64,000 nucleotides of DNA from an uncultured Lachnospiraceae bacterium (GTDB lineage Bacteria > Bacillota > Clostridia > Lachnospirales > Lachnospiraceae): NCBI GenBank assembly GCA_905233955.1, contig CAJOFQ010000004.1, positions 38,417-102,416 on the forward strand, given 5' to 3'. Position 1 is the stretch's first letter; every line of letters begins with the position of its first letter. The notes below the pieces were generated by a model. It did not search any database. It had not been told where the DNA came from and saw only the letters and a list, made by a program, of their open reading frames with translations. Shown here in pieces: positions 48,240 through 56,786 of this stretch. A program made the position numbers and the translations under genes.

Positions 48240-50078
48240 ATGAAAAAACAGATAACAATCGGTCATTTTACGAGATTTGGCGCAATAATTAAGGATAATA
48301 TAGCAGAATTTACCTTTGAGACTAAGACAGATCAGAGGGCGTTTATTCTGTTATATGACAGACACTCCAAAAAGCAGACTGCCAGGATTGCTGTTCCTGA
48401 AGATTATTCCATTGGCAGGGTTTATTCAATTCGCATAAGCGGATATTCCTGGGAGAGGCTGTGCTATCTTTTAGAGAAGGACGGCGATATCTGCATGGAC
48501 GAATATGCCTGCAGTGTTGTGGGCCGTGAGACATGGATGGATGAGAGCCGGTCCAAATCTAACTACAGGGTATATGGCGGATTCTGTCTGGGCGAATACA
48601 CCTGGAAGGAGACTCGAAAGGCTATTCTTCCGCAGGATATGGTACTTTACAAGCTCCATCTGCGTGGAATTACCATGCAGAACGGTTTGGGTACAGGCAA
48701 GAGGGGCAATTATAAGGGAATCATCCAAAAGCTCCCTCAGTGGAAGGAGCTTGGGATTACCTCCCTTGAATTTTTACCAATATATGACTTCGAAGAAATA
48801 AAATACCAGTTCCATTACAAGCTTGACGAGAACCGTAAGACTATGATGGTAGCTGAGGACCCCATCGGAACGAATTTCTGGGGATATGGTAAGGCTGATT
48901 ATTTTGCACCCAAGGCATCATATTTCGGTGCCAGGGATGCAGATATACATATGAAGCAGATGGTAGAAGCGATACATAATGCCGGGATGGAGATTATCAT
49001 GGAGATGTCTTTTGTACCGGGTATTAAGGAGGATCGCATTATAAATTGTCTGAGATACTGGGTTATGGAATACCACATTGATGGATTCCATTTGCTGGGT
49101 ATGGGTCTTCCGGTTGAACAGATAGCAGAAGATGCATTCTTGGGCAAGACCAAGATTTTTTATGATAATTTCCCTGAAGAGGTTCTGATGTCACAATCAC
49201 AGCCTGCGCATCTGTTTGTGACCAATGATGAATTTATTTATCCGCTCCGTAAGCTCCAGAATCACCTGGACGGCAGTATAGCTGAGCTGTCTAATTATTT
49301 AAGGAGACAGGGTAATGGTTACTCCTTTGTCAATTATGCTGCCAGTAATACGGGCTTTACCTTGTGGGATGCCTATTCCTATGGCGAAAAGCACAATGAC
49401 GGCAATGGTGAGGATAATTGTGATGGCAGCAATTACAATTGCAGTCATAATTACGGATGTGAAGGTCAGACAGCGAATCGCATCATAAACCGCAACCGTA
49501 TGACAGCGGTTAGGACTGCGCTATGTGCTGTTTTTACTGCACAGGGAGTGCCAATGATAATGGCAGGAGACGAGGCAGGAAATACTCAGTCTGGCAATAA
49601 TAATCCATACTGTCAGGACAATGAAGTTGGATGGGTTACATATTCCAGAAGGAAGCTTCCCAAGGAGCTGGCCAAATATGTAGCTAATCTTATCAAGTTC
49701 AGACGGGAACACAGCATATTGTCTAATCCCCTTCCCATGAAGATGAATGATTATAAGCACACAGGCATGCCGGATCTGTCTTATCATGGCAGACAGCCGT
49801 GGATAATGGGAATCGGAGAGGAAAAAAAGGCGCTCGGTATACTGTACAATTCTGCGTATGGAAGGGATCCCGAAGAAGAGGATGTCATGGTCTGTTTCAA
49901 TTTCTACTATGGCGAGGAATCCTTTGCACTTCCCAGGCTCAGGCAGAATCGCAAATGGTATTTTGTGACTAACTCAGGCCTTAATGAATGGATGCCTGAT
50001 GAAGAGCCTATGCAGGATCAGGGATATTGTGCGGTTCCGGGAGGAACTATAACCATACTCATTGGAAAGGAGCCTTGA
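48240..50078 (+). CDS. GH13 isoamylase/GlgX-like protein without catalytic residues (pseudoenzyme)
   Basis: 612 residues with an N-terminal beta domain (1-130), a GH13 barrel and a C-terminal beta domain. AGDEAGNTQSGNNNPYCQDNEVGW and the barrel start KLHLRGIT are clear debranching-enzyme signatures. The conserved GH13 regions are degraded: region I reads IIMEMSFVPG (usual DVVYNHT type), region II DGFHLLGMG (usual DGFRFD, so both the Arg and nucleophile Asp are lost), no GE-W acid/base segment (KIFYDNF), and region IV SNTGFTLWD (usual HDGFTL). The reading frame is intact. I infer a glycan-binding or regulatory pseudoenzyme rather than a hydrolase. Confidence 0.85.
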   Translation: MKKQITIGHFTRFGAIIKDNIAEFTFETKTDQRAFILLYDRHSKKQTARIAVPEDYSIGRVYSIRISGYSWERLCYLLEKDGDICMDEYACSVVGRETWMDESRSKSNYRVYGGFCLGEYTWKETRKAILPQDMVLYKLHLRGITMQNGLGTGKRGNYKGIIQKLPQWKELGITSLEFLPIYDFEEIKYQFHYKLDENRKTMMVAEDPIGTNFWGYGKADYFAPKASYFGARDADIHMKQMVEAIHNAGMEIIMEMSFVPGIKEDRIINCLRYWVMEYHIDGFHLLGMGLPVEQIAEDAFLGKTKIFYDNFPEEVLMSQSQPAHLFVTNDEFIYPLRKLQNHLDGSIAELSNYLRRQGNGYSFVNYAASNTGFTLWDAYSYGEKHNDGNGEDNCDGSNYNCSHNYGCEGQTANRIINRNRMTAVRTALCAVFTAQGVPMIMAGDEAGNTQSGNNNPYCQDNEVGWVTYSRRKLPKELAKYVANLIKFRREHSILSNPLPMKMNDYKHTGMPDLSYHGRQPWIMGIGEEKKALGILYNSAYGRDPEEEDVMVCFNFYYGEESFALPRLRQNRKWYFVTNSGLNEWMPDEEPMQDQGYCAVPGGTITILIGKEP

Positions 50079-50079
50079 A

Positions 50080-50691
50080 ATTATAATCTTAAACGCTTAT
50101 CGTCATTTTATGACAATTACGAATCACAGGAATCTGGTTAGAAAGCATTGCTTTGAGATGGGGCTTTTTTTTCAGGGGCTAACGCACGATCTTACAAAAT
50201 ATTCTCCTACGGAATTCATGGTAGGAGTCAAGTATTATCAGGGAGACAGGAGTCCGAATAATGCGGAGCGTGAGGCCACAGGCAAATCTCTGGCATGGCT
50301 GCATCATAAGGGACGGAACCGTCATCACCTGGAATACTGGATTGATTATAATCTGAACAAAGAAGACAGGGAGCATCCATTATGTGGCACCCAGATGCCT
50401 GTAAAGTATGTTGTGGAGATGTTTGCTGACCGTATGGCGGCTTGCAAGGTTTATCAGGGCAGCAGTTATACATCAAAAAATCCATGGAGATACTACAATA
50501 AGGGCAGGGAACATTATCTGCTTCATGAAAAGACCAGAAAACAGTTGGAGTTCATGTTGAAAATGCTGGCTGCACGGGGTGAGGACGAAACCTTTGCCTA
50601 CATTAGAAAACATATTTTACATAACGATGAAATGCCTCTGGTAAAAATATATAAAAGGATAAAAAGGCAGCAGCGTGCAGCTAATACATAG
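50080..50691 (+). CDS. DUF5662-like protein, probable ATT start
   Basis: About 203 residues, rich in His: FQGLTHDLTKYSPTEF and LHHKGRNRHHLEYWID suggest a metal-binding HD-like site. I match it from memory to DUF5662, function unknown. Start choice: the only strong Shine-Dalgarno (AAAGGAG, 50066-50072) is followed at 7 bases by an in-frame ATT at 50080. The ORF-track TTG 50062 lies before it and ATG 50110 is 37 bases away and would remove AYRHF, which I think is conserved. It follows the GH13 gene with 1 base between stop and start. Confidence 0.75.
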   Translation: MIILNAYRHFMTITNHRNLVRKHCFEMGLFFQGLTHDLTKYSPTEFMVGVKYYQGDRSPNNAEREATGKSLAWLHHKGRNRHHLEYWIDYNLNKEDREHPLCGTQMPVKYVVEMFADRMAACKVYQGSSYTSKNPWRYYNKGREHYLLHEKTRKQLEFMLKMLAARGEDETFAYIRKHILHNDEMPLVKIYKRIKRQQRAANT

Positions 50692-50740
50692 GCATTTCAT
50701 TCAGGAATAGTTTTATACATTGCAAAAAGAGGAGATCAAG

Positions 50741-51745
50741 ATGTCTGATGATAAACAGATACTGTATAGTGGTATGCAGGCTACTGGCAGCCTGACACTA
50801 GGCAATTATCTGGGAGCTTTAAAAAATTGGGTAAAAATGCATGAGGAATATGACTGTTATTATGGGGTGATGGATCTTCACTCCCTTACAGTGCGCCAGG
50901 ATCCTGTCAAATTCAGGCAGAACGCAAAAAAGCTTTATGCGCTGTATGTTGCGGCAGGCTTAGACCCCGAGATAAACTGTGTGTATTTTCAGTCGCATGT
51001 AAGCGCTCATGCCGAGCTGGCATGGATTCTGGATTGCTTTACATACATGGGTGAACTGTCACGAATGACACAGTTTAAGGACAAGGCCCAAAAGCATGAA
51101 GATAATGTTAATGCGGGTCTTTTCACATACCCTGTATTAATGGCTTCTGACATACTGTTGTACCAGGCGGCTGTGGTTCCTGTTGGAATTGACCAGAAAC
51201 AGCATCTGGAGATAACAAGGGATATTGCTGAGCGCTTTAATAACCTGTATGGAGATGTCTTTACAGTTCCCGAACCGTATTTTGGAGAGAATGGCGCCAA
51301 GGTAATGTCACTTGCCGATCCTTCCAAGAAGATGTCAAAATCCGATGAGAATCAGAATGCTGCAATTCTTCTGATTGATGACAGGGATACAATAATCCGC
51401 AAATTCAAGAGGGCAGTAACGGATTCAGACGCCGAGGTCAGGTATGATCCTGACACCAAGCCTGGTATCAGTAACCTCATGGAAATATATGGAAGTGTAA
51501 CAGATAAATCCTCAGAGGAAATCGAAAAAGAGTTCCAGGGCAAGGGATATGGCGATTTCAAACTGGCAGTAGGGGAGGCAGTTGCAGACGAATTAACTCC
51601 CCTGCAGCAAAAGTATGAGGAGCTTTTAGCTGACAAAACATACATAGAAGAGTGTATAAAGCGTAATGATGAAAAAGCACGCCGTGCAGCCACAAAGACC
51701 CTTCGCAAGGTAAGAAGAAAGGTTGGACTTACGGATCTGTCATGA
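50741..51745 (+). CDS. trpS: Tryptophanyl-tRNA synthetase
   Basis: Charges tRNA-Trp. 334 residues, class I. The HIGH-type motif is in GMQATGSLTLGNYLGAL, the KMSKS motif is KKMSKSDEN, and MASDILLYQAAVVPVGIDQKQH is a TrpRS signature. ATG 50741 follows AGAGGAG; the ORF-track TTG at 50720 is upstream of that site. Only 49 bases separate it from the previous gene, so there is no T-box. Confidence 0.96.
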   Translation: MSDDKQILYSGMQATGSLTLGNYLGALKNWVKMHEEYDCYYGVMDLHSLTVRQDPVKFRQNAKKLYALYVAAGLDPEINCVYFQSHVSAHAELAWILDCFTYMGELSRMTQFKDKAQKHEDNVNAGLFTYPVLMASDILLYQAAVVPVGIDQKQHLEITRDIAERFNNLYGDVFTVPEPYFGENGAKVMSLADPSKKMSKSDENQNAAILLIDDRDTIIRKFKRAVTDSDAEVRYDPDTKPGISNLMEIYGSVTDKSSEEIEKEFQGKGYGDFKLAVGEAVADELTPLQQKYEELLADKTYIEECIKRNDEKARRAATKTLRKVRRKVGLTDLS

Positions 51746-51781
51746 AAGCCTGGTGTGATGGTGCGTCAGTGAGCTTGCAGA

Positions 51782-52162
51782 CTAGAAGAATTGCTGACCC
51801 TTATATATGATGAATGCGCGCTCCAAAATATCAGCCATGGCGACATATTCACCTGTATGATCGGGAGTGTCGCATTCGACTTTTATCTGCTGGTTGGCAT
51901 CATGCATTAGCTGGCGTATATGGTGATTGTGGTCGTCCAGAAGTCGCTTCGCAAATGAGAAATCATTATTCTTCTCAAAATATTCACCGGGACGGGGCGT
52001 ATCTAAGAATTTGATAAAACGGGTATAGTATTCGATTATCCCAAGATTGCCATCGCTGTCCACCAGGAAATAGTACTTTCTGGAAAGCTGGTGACGCCAG
52101 AGGCTCTTAAAGGAAGTAACAGTACGCTTTTTATTATGATAAGAATATACAAGCTTTGCCAT
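51782..52162 (-). CDS. Hypothetical protein
   Basis: 126 residues, basic N-terminal half (KLVYSYHNKKRTVTSFKSLWRHQLS) and a DDHNHHIRQLMHDANQQ segment. No family recognised. The start is uncertain: ATG 52162 lacks a good Shine-Dalgarno, and GTG starts lie a few codons upstream in a TGTG-rich stretch. It is a lone minus-strand gene between trpS and thrC. Low hydrophobicity, probably cytosolic. Confidence 0.6.
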   Translation of the reverse strand: MAKLVYSYHNKKRTVTSFKSLWRHQLSRKYYFLVDSDGNLGIIEYYTRFIKFLDTPRPGEYFEKNNDFSFAKRLLDDHNHHIRQLMHDANQQIKVECDTPDHTGEYVAMADILERAFIIYKGQQFF

Positions 52163-52226
52163 TATCACACACTCACACAATACACACACTATACAAGGAA
52201 TATCCTATAACATAAAGTTACCATTA

Positions 52227-52254
52227 TTGAAAAATATATGCAATACCATAAATT
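52227..52254 (+). promoter_or_regulatory. Possible promoter of thrC
   Basis: TTGAAA, 16-bp spacer and TAAATT, 44 bases before the thrC start. Moderate match. Confidence 0.45.
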
Positions 52255-52297
52255 ACTTTTTTATGGTCGGTGAAACAATACATTTTGGAGGAAGAGT

Positions 52298-53785
52298 ATG
52301 GGTTTGACATATGTAAGTACCAGGGACAAAAATAATAAAGCCACAGCTTCCGAGGCAATATTGCAGGGACTGGCAGCAGATGGAGGGCTGTATGTACCGG
52401 AATATATTCCGAAGTATGCTAACAGTTGGAGAAGCTTATGCCGCAAGAGCTATCAGGAGATAGCATATGAGATAATGAGTCTTTTTCTTACGGATTTTTC
52501 AGAAGAGGAGCTAAAAAGCTGTATTAACAGAGCCTACGACAGTAAATTTGACGATCCATCGATAGCTCCTGTTCGAAAGGCGGATTCGTCCTTTTATATA
52601 GAACTGTTCCATGGCAGAACAATTGCCTTCAAGGATATGGCACTTTCGATATTGCCGCATCTTATGACAGCCTCTGCCAGGAAGAATAATGTTTCAAATG
52701 ATATTGTCATACTTACCGCTACCTCCGGAGACACAGGCAAGGCAGCACTGGAGGGCTTTGCAGGGGTGGAACAGACAAGGATAGTTGTGTTCTATCCTAA
52801 AAACGGAGTCAGTGCAATTCAGGAAAAGCAGATGTTGACTCAAAAGGGTGATAACACCCTTGTTGTGGGGATCCATGGTAATTTTGACGAGGCTCAGACA
52901 GGGGTAAAAAAGATATTCTCCGATACAGCCTTAAAAGAAAAAATGGATAAAGCCGGATTTTCTTTTTCCTCTGCTAATTCTATAAATATTGGAAGATTGG
53001 TTCCTCAAATTGTCTATTATGTGGCCAGCTATGTAAGACTGCTTGAGAGCGAAGAAATAATTGATGGCGAGCTTATAAATGTTACGGTTCCTACAGGAAA
53101 TTTTGGTAATATACTTGCTGCATATTACGCCAAGCAAATGGGGCTTCCAATAGATAAGCTAATATGTGCATCTAATGAGAATAAGGTGCTGTTTGATTTC
53201 TTCTCCACAGGAATATATAACAAGAATCGCAAGTTCGTCCTCACAAGCTCACCTTCAATGGACATACTTGTGTCCAGTAATCTTGAGCGGCTTATATATA
53301 AGATTGCGGGTGAAGACGATACAATGGACCGGGATTTGATGAATAAGCTTGTCAATGAAGGAGAATATGAGATTACTACCAATATGCGAAGCAAATTATC
53401 AGATTTCTATGGTAACTACGCGTCTGAAGAAGAGACCTTGAATACCATAAACAGGATATTTGAATCAGATAACTATGTTTTAGATCCGCACACAGCAGTT
53501 GCGGCATGTGTTTATGACAAATATCGCAAAGAGACGGGTGACACTAAAAAGACTCTTATAGCTTCGACTGCAAGTCCTTATAAGTTCACCAGAAGTGTAA
53601 TGAAGGCTATTAACAGGGATGATCCTTCAAAGAGCGACATTGAGCTTACGGATACACTTTATGAGGTTACCGGAGTGGATATACCTCCTGCAATTCAGGA
53701 GATAAAAGAAGCACCAATCAGGCATGATACACAGTGTGATGTGGAGGCTATGAAGAGTGTGGTGGAGGATTTTCTCGGGATTTGA
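52298..53785 (+). CDS. thrC: Threonine synthase
   Basis: PLP enzyme making threonine from O-phosphohomoserine. 495 residues, the longer fold-type II ThrC. The N-terminal YVSTRDKNNKATASEAILQGLAADGGLYVPE is characteristic; the PLP lysine is in GRTIAFKDMALS; ILTATSGDTGKAALEG and PTGNFGNILAAYYAK bind the cofactor and phosphate. GGAGGAAGAG lies directly upstream of the ATG. Followed by a bidirectional terminator. Confidence 0.96.
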   Translation: MGLTYVSTRDKNNKATASEAILQGLAADGGLYVPEYIPKYANSWRSLCRKSYQEIAYEIMSLFLTDFSEEELKSCINRAYDSKFDDPSIAPVRKADSSFYIELFHGRTIAFKDMALSILPHLMTASARKNNVSNDIVILTATSGDTGKAALEGFAGVEQTRIVVFYPKNGVSAIQEKQMLTQKGDNTLVVGIHGNFDEAQTGVKKIFSDTALKEKMDKAGFSFSSANSINIGRLVPQIVYYVASYVRLLESEEIIDGELINVTVPTGNFGNILAAYYAKQMGLPIDKLICASNENKVLFDFFSTGIYNKNRKFVLTSSPSMDILVSSNLERLIYKIAGEDDTMDRDLMNKLVNEGEYEITTNMRSKLSDFYGNYASEEETLNTINRIFESDNYVLDPHTAVAACVYDKYRKETGDTKKTLIASTASPYKFTRSVMKAINRDDPSKSDIELTDTLYEVTGVDIPPAIQEIKEAPIRHDTQCDVEAMKSVVEDFLGI

Positions 53786-53796
53786 TTATAAGGTGA

Positions 53797-53829
53797 AAAA
53801 AGGTCATGCCATCCGGCATGACCTTTTCT
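53797..53829. terminator. Bidirectional terminator between thrC and the signalling pair
   Basis: AAAAAGGTCATGCC pairs with GGCATGACCTTTT around ATCC. T-runs occur on both strands, serving thrC on the plus strand and the MshEN/CheX-like gene on the minus strand. Confidence 0.92.
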
Positions 53830-53853
53830 TTTACTATATACTGGTATCATAAA

Positions 53854-54735
53854 TCACATAGTCAATAACAAATATATAGTCCCGAAAGGATAGATCACAG
53901 GAATAACAAACGAATCGTCTGTAAGCTCCAAAACCGGTCCCTCTTCCTGAACAGGAGGATCAAGCGTCAATTCCTCAGAATACATATTGGACATGTTAAC
54001 TGAGAAAAGGCCATTGTGAAGATTGAGGAAATCCTCCAAAGAGGCCTCTACATATTCGTCGAATTCCGTAAAATCCATCTTGGCATAACGCGAAGCAAAA
54101 GCAATTGCTATCTCTTCGGTCATGTCCAGACTGGATGTGCAGTTAATAGGACCTGATATACGCTGTGTAACGCAGCAATTGATGTCATACTGCTTGCACG
54201 CGACAGGAGCAAGAGGAGTGAAATCCTCACCGATAAAGCGTATCAGATTGTTGAACACAAGATTCATATACATGAGCTCGTATTCAGAAATTTCCTTGCC
54301 GGCATCCTTGAAGAAGGATGTTAAAAGACGGCTGGTTGTTTCGGCAGTCTCATTAGATACAGAATCCTCGTTGAGCTGGCTCTCGTTCTGGTAGCCCACC
54401 ATAAGCTCCTCCAGCTCGCTGTTGGAGATACATCCCATATCAACCAGAGTCTGTCCCAACAGTAGATAATCAGGAATCTGCGTCTTAACTAATTCATCAA
54501 GCTGCTCGTCAAACAGATAATTGCGCTCGAGAGCTATTTCTCCGAAGCGTTTGTCCTCCCTGGTCTGCAGAAAACAAACCTCATCCACTTCTGCTGCTGT
54601 CATATATCCCATATGCATGGCCAAAGTCCCGAGCTTTATATGCGTATCGGCAAGCATACTGATAGCGGCTATCAAGTCGTTAGGTGCGACGGCATCGTGA
54701 TTTAGCAGATAGCTGCCAAAAAACTGTGCAAACAT
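53854..54735 (-). CDS. Tandem MshEN-type c-di-GMP-binding repeats fused to a CheX-like domain
   Basis: 293 residues. The N-terminus holds four 24-residue motifs at an exact 29-residue period (Gly 7, 36, 65, 94; Leu/Val 21, 50, 79, 108), for example KLGTLAMHMGYMTAAEVDEV and RFGEIALERNYLFDEQLDEL. This is the motif-spacer-motif layout of MshEN c-di-GMP receptor domains, here two in tandem. Residues 135-293 resemble the CheX/CheC phosphatase fold (EASLEDFLNLHNGLFSVNMS). Four bases separate it from the upstream CheY-like gene. I infer a c-di-GMP-responsive phosphatase or adaptor for that receiver. Confidence 0.75.
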   Translation of the reverse strand: MFAQFFGSYLLNHDAVAPNDLIAAISMLADTHIKLGTLAMHMGYMTAAEVDEVCFLQTREDKRFGEIALERNYLFDEQLDELVKTQIPDYLLLGQTLVDMGCISNSELEELMVGYQNESQLNEDSVSNETAETTSRLLTSFFKDAGKEISEYELMYMNLVFNNLIRFIGEDFTPLAPVACKQYDINCCVTQRISGPINCTSSLDMTEEIAIAFASRYAKMDFTEFDEYVEASLEDFLNLHNGLFSVNMSNMYSEELTLDPPVQEEGPVLELTDDSFVIPVIYPFGTIYLLLTM

Positions 54736-54738
54736 AGA

Positions 54739-55116
54739 TCATCTTCCCCCTAAATGCGATTCTAATACACTCTCAACCTGTGACGGATTCATCGGCTTCT
54801 GGATGAAGTCCCTGGCTCCGGCTTCGATAGCAGCTTTGAGCTGCATTTTGGTTCCAACAGACGAAACTATTATTATATCAGCCTTGTCATCAATAGCAAT
54901 GATGCCCTTGGTGGCTTCTATTCCATCTTTTTTAGGCATGACAATATCCAAAAACACCATGTCCGGATGAGTCTCCTGATACAGATCAATGGCCTCCTGT
55001 CCATTGGAAGCCTCAACAAAAGTAACATCCGGAGAATGTCTTAGAATTACATCTTTTAATTGTTTTCTGGCCAGAATGGAATCGTCACTGACCAAAATCG
55101 TGAGAGTATCAGACAT
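54739..55116 (-). CDS. Stand-alone CheY-like response regulator
   Basis: 125 residues, a single receiver domain. Acidic pocket SDDS (11-12), phosphoacceptor Asp57 in VFLDIVMPKKDG, switch Ser in IIVSSVG (85-86) and Lys107 in FIQKPM are all present. No output domain, so it acts by protein contact. AAAGGGG precedes the ATG. It is cotranscribed with the MshEN/CheX-like gene; no histidine kinase is encoded nearby. Confidence 0.93.
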   Translation of the reverse strand: MSDTLTILVSDDSILARKQLKDVILRHSPDVTFVEASNGQEAIDLYQETHPDMVFLDIVMPKKDGIEATKGIIAIDDKADIIIVSSVGTKMQLKAAIEAGARDFIQKPMNPSQVESVLESHLGGR

Positions 55117-55147
55117 TTAATCACCCCTTTAAAGCGTTATTACCCCC

Positions 55148-55176
55148 ATATTACACTAAGTAAATGAAATAATCAA
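55148..55176 (-). promoter_or_regulatory. Predicted sigma-A promoter of the CheY-like/MshEN pair
   Basis: On the minus strand: TTGATT, 17-bp spacer, TAATAT, 32 bases before the start of the receiver gene. Confidence 0.5.
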
Positions 55177-55201
55177 ATATTTTAAGAAAATACTTAAAAA
55201 A

Positions 55202-56569
55202 TTACCTCTCATCTATAGGAATGTAGTTGCGATGAGGAGTAGCAGCCATATAAGCCGGTCTCATTATCTTATCATCATGGCAGATCTCCTCCATTCGATG
55301 AGCTGACCACCCGGCGATCCTGGCTATGGCGAACAGAGGGGTGTAGAGTTCCATGGGAAGACCCAGCATATGATAAGCAAAACCGCTATAGAAATCCACA
55401 TTGGCGCTGACGCCCTTATATATGCGGCGCTCCTCGGCGATTATCTGCGGAGCAAGCCTTTCTACGGTCCGATAGAGGTTGTATTCTTTTTCGTATCCTT
55501 TTTCTGCTGCAAGCTGGCCTACAAAGTATTTGAAGGTTCTGGCTCTTGGATCGGATTTGGAATATACTGCATGTCCTATACCGTAGATCAGCCCTGATTT
55601 ATCGAAGGCTTCTTTGTGCAGTATGGCACGCAGATAATCAGCAATGGCGTCTTCATCCTCCCAGTTGCGGACATGCTTTTTCAGATCGGCAAACATCTTC
55701 ACATTCATGATGTTGGCACCGCCGTGCTTCGGCCCCTTCAGCGAACCCAGAGCTGCCGCAATAGCGGAATATGTGTCTGTTCCGGATGAAGATACCAGAT
55801 GAGTTGTGAAACTGGAATTGTTACCTCCGCCGTGCTCCATATGAAGAATCAGTGCCACATCTAAGAGCTTTGCCTCAAGCGGTGAAAAATAGGAGTCATG
55901 TCTGAGACAGTGTAAAATGTTTTCAGCAGTGGAATAAGTGCTTACAGGTCTGTGAATTACAAGGCTCTTGCCCTTGTGATAATACCTGTATGCGTGATAT
56001 CCGTATACCGACATCAGAGGGAACATGGCTATCAGCTCAAGACACTGACGCAGGACATTGGCCTCGTCGGTGCGGTCGGGATTGTCGTCATAGGAGTACA
56101 TGGATAATACACATCTGGCCAGCGTGTTCATCATGTTGTTAGAAGGCTTTTTCATAATGATATCACGCACAAAGTTGCGGGGGAGTACCCTGTAGCGGCT
56201 TAGAATGTCTTTAAGCTCGGACAGCTCGTCCCTGTTGGGAAGCTTTCCGAATAGCAGGAGATATGTACATTCTTCGAAACCAAAATGGTCATTAAAATCC
56301 TGATTGCGGATAAGCTCTTCGATGTTATATCCCCTGTAATATAGTTCTCCGTCAATGGGGATACGCTCACCATCCTGTCCATCGCGAAAAGCGTTGATTT
56401 CGGATATGTTTGTAATACCCACCAGCACTCCGGCACCGGTTATATCACGCAATCCGCGTTTTACATCGTACTTGTTATATAACTTTGGGTCGATGTAGGA
56501 TGCCTCTTTTGCAAGCTTGGAAAGGCGGACAATATCATCCGTTATCTTGCTGAATGATGTCTTGGGCAT
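55202..56569 (-). CDS. Citrate synthase
   Basis: Condenses oxaloacetate with acetyl-CoA. The start at 56569 (after GAGGAGG) gives 455 residues; the ORF-track N-terminal extension is untranslated leader. The active-site His region is LHMEHGGGNNSSFTTHLV, and GPKHGGANIMNVKMF and GIGHAVYSKSDPRA carry the second His and substrate contacts. YRGYNIEELI is typical of the family. Likely supplies 2-oxoglutarate for glutamate synthesis in an anaerobe; that is inference. Monocistronic, divergent from pckA. Confidence 0.94.
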   Translation of the reverse strand: MPKTSFSKITDDIVRLSKLAKEASYIDPKLYNKYDVKRGLRDITGAGVLVGITNISEINAFRDGQDGERIPIDGELYYRGYNIEELIRNQDFNDHFGFEECTYLLLFGKLPNRDELSELKDILSRYRVLPRNFVRDIIMKKPSNNMMNTLARCVLSMYSYDDNPDRTDEANVLRQCLELIAMFPLMSVYGYHAYRYYHKGKSLVIHRPVSTYSTAENILHCLRHDSYFSPLEAKLLDVALILHMEHGGGNNSSFTTHLVSSSGTDTYSAIAAALGSLKGPKHGGANIMNVKMFADLKKHVRNWEDEDAIADYLRAILHKEAFDKSGLIYGIGHAVYSKSDPRARTFKYFVGQLAAEKGYEKEYNLYRTVERLAPQIIAEERRIYKGVSANVDFYSGFAYHMLGLPMELYTPLFAIARIAGWSAHRMEEICHDDKIMRPAYMAATPHRNYIPIDER

Positions 56570-56718
56570 GGGACACCTCCTCAATTTATAGCTTAAATGT
56601 ACAATCAACTGCACCATGTTACCATAAGTTGTGCATATTAGCAAGGGCACTACCAGATGTAGAAAAGTGTGAAAAATAACCGTAAAATAAGAGCCTGCTC
56701 ATATACAGTATCCTTTCA

Positions 56719-56748
56719 TTGACAAAGATTATAATAATAAAGTAAAAT
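56719..56748 (+). promoter_or_regulatory. Predicted sigma-A promoter of pckA
   Basis: Perfect TTGACA, 18-bp spacer and TAAAAT, 38 bases before the pckA start. Confidence 0.65.
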
Positions 56749-56786
56749 GGTGAGGTTAAAAACATAACTATTTAAGGAGGTTAACT

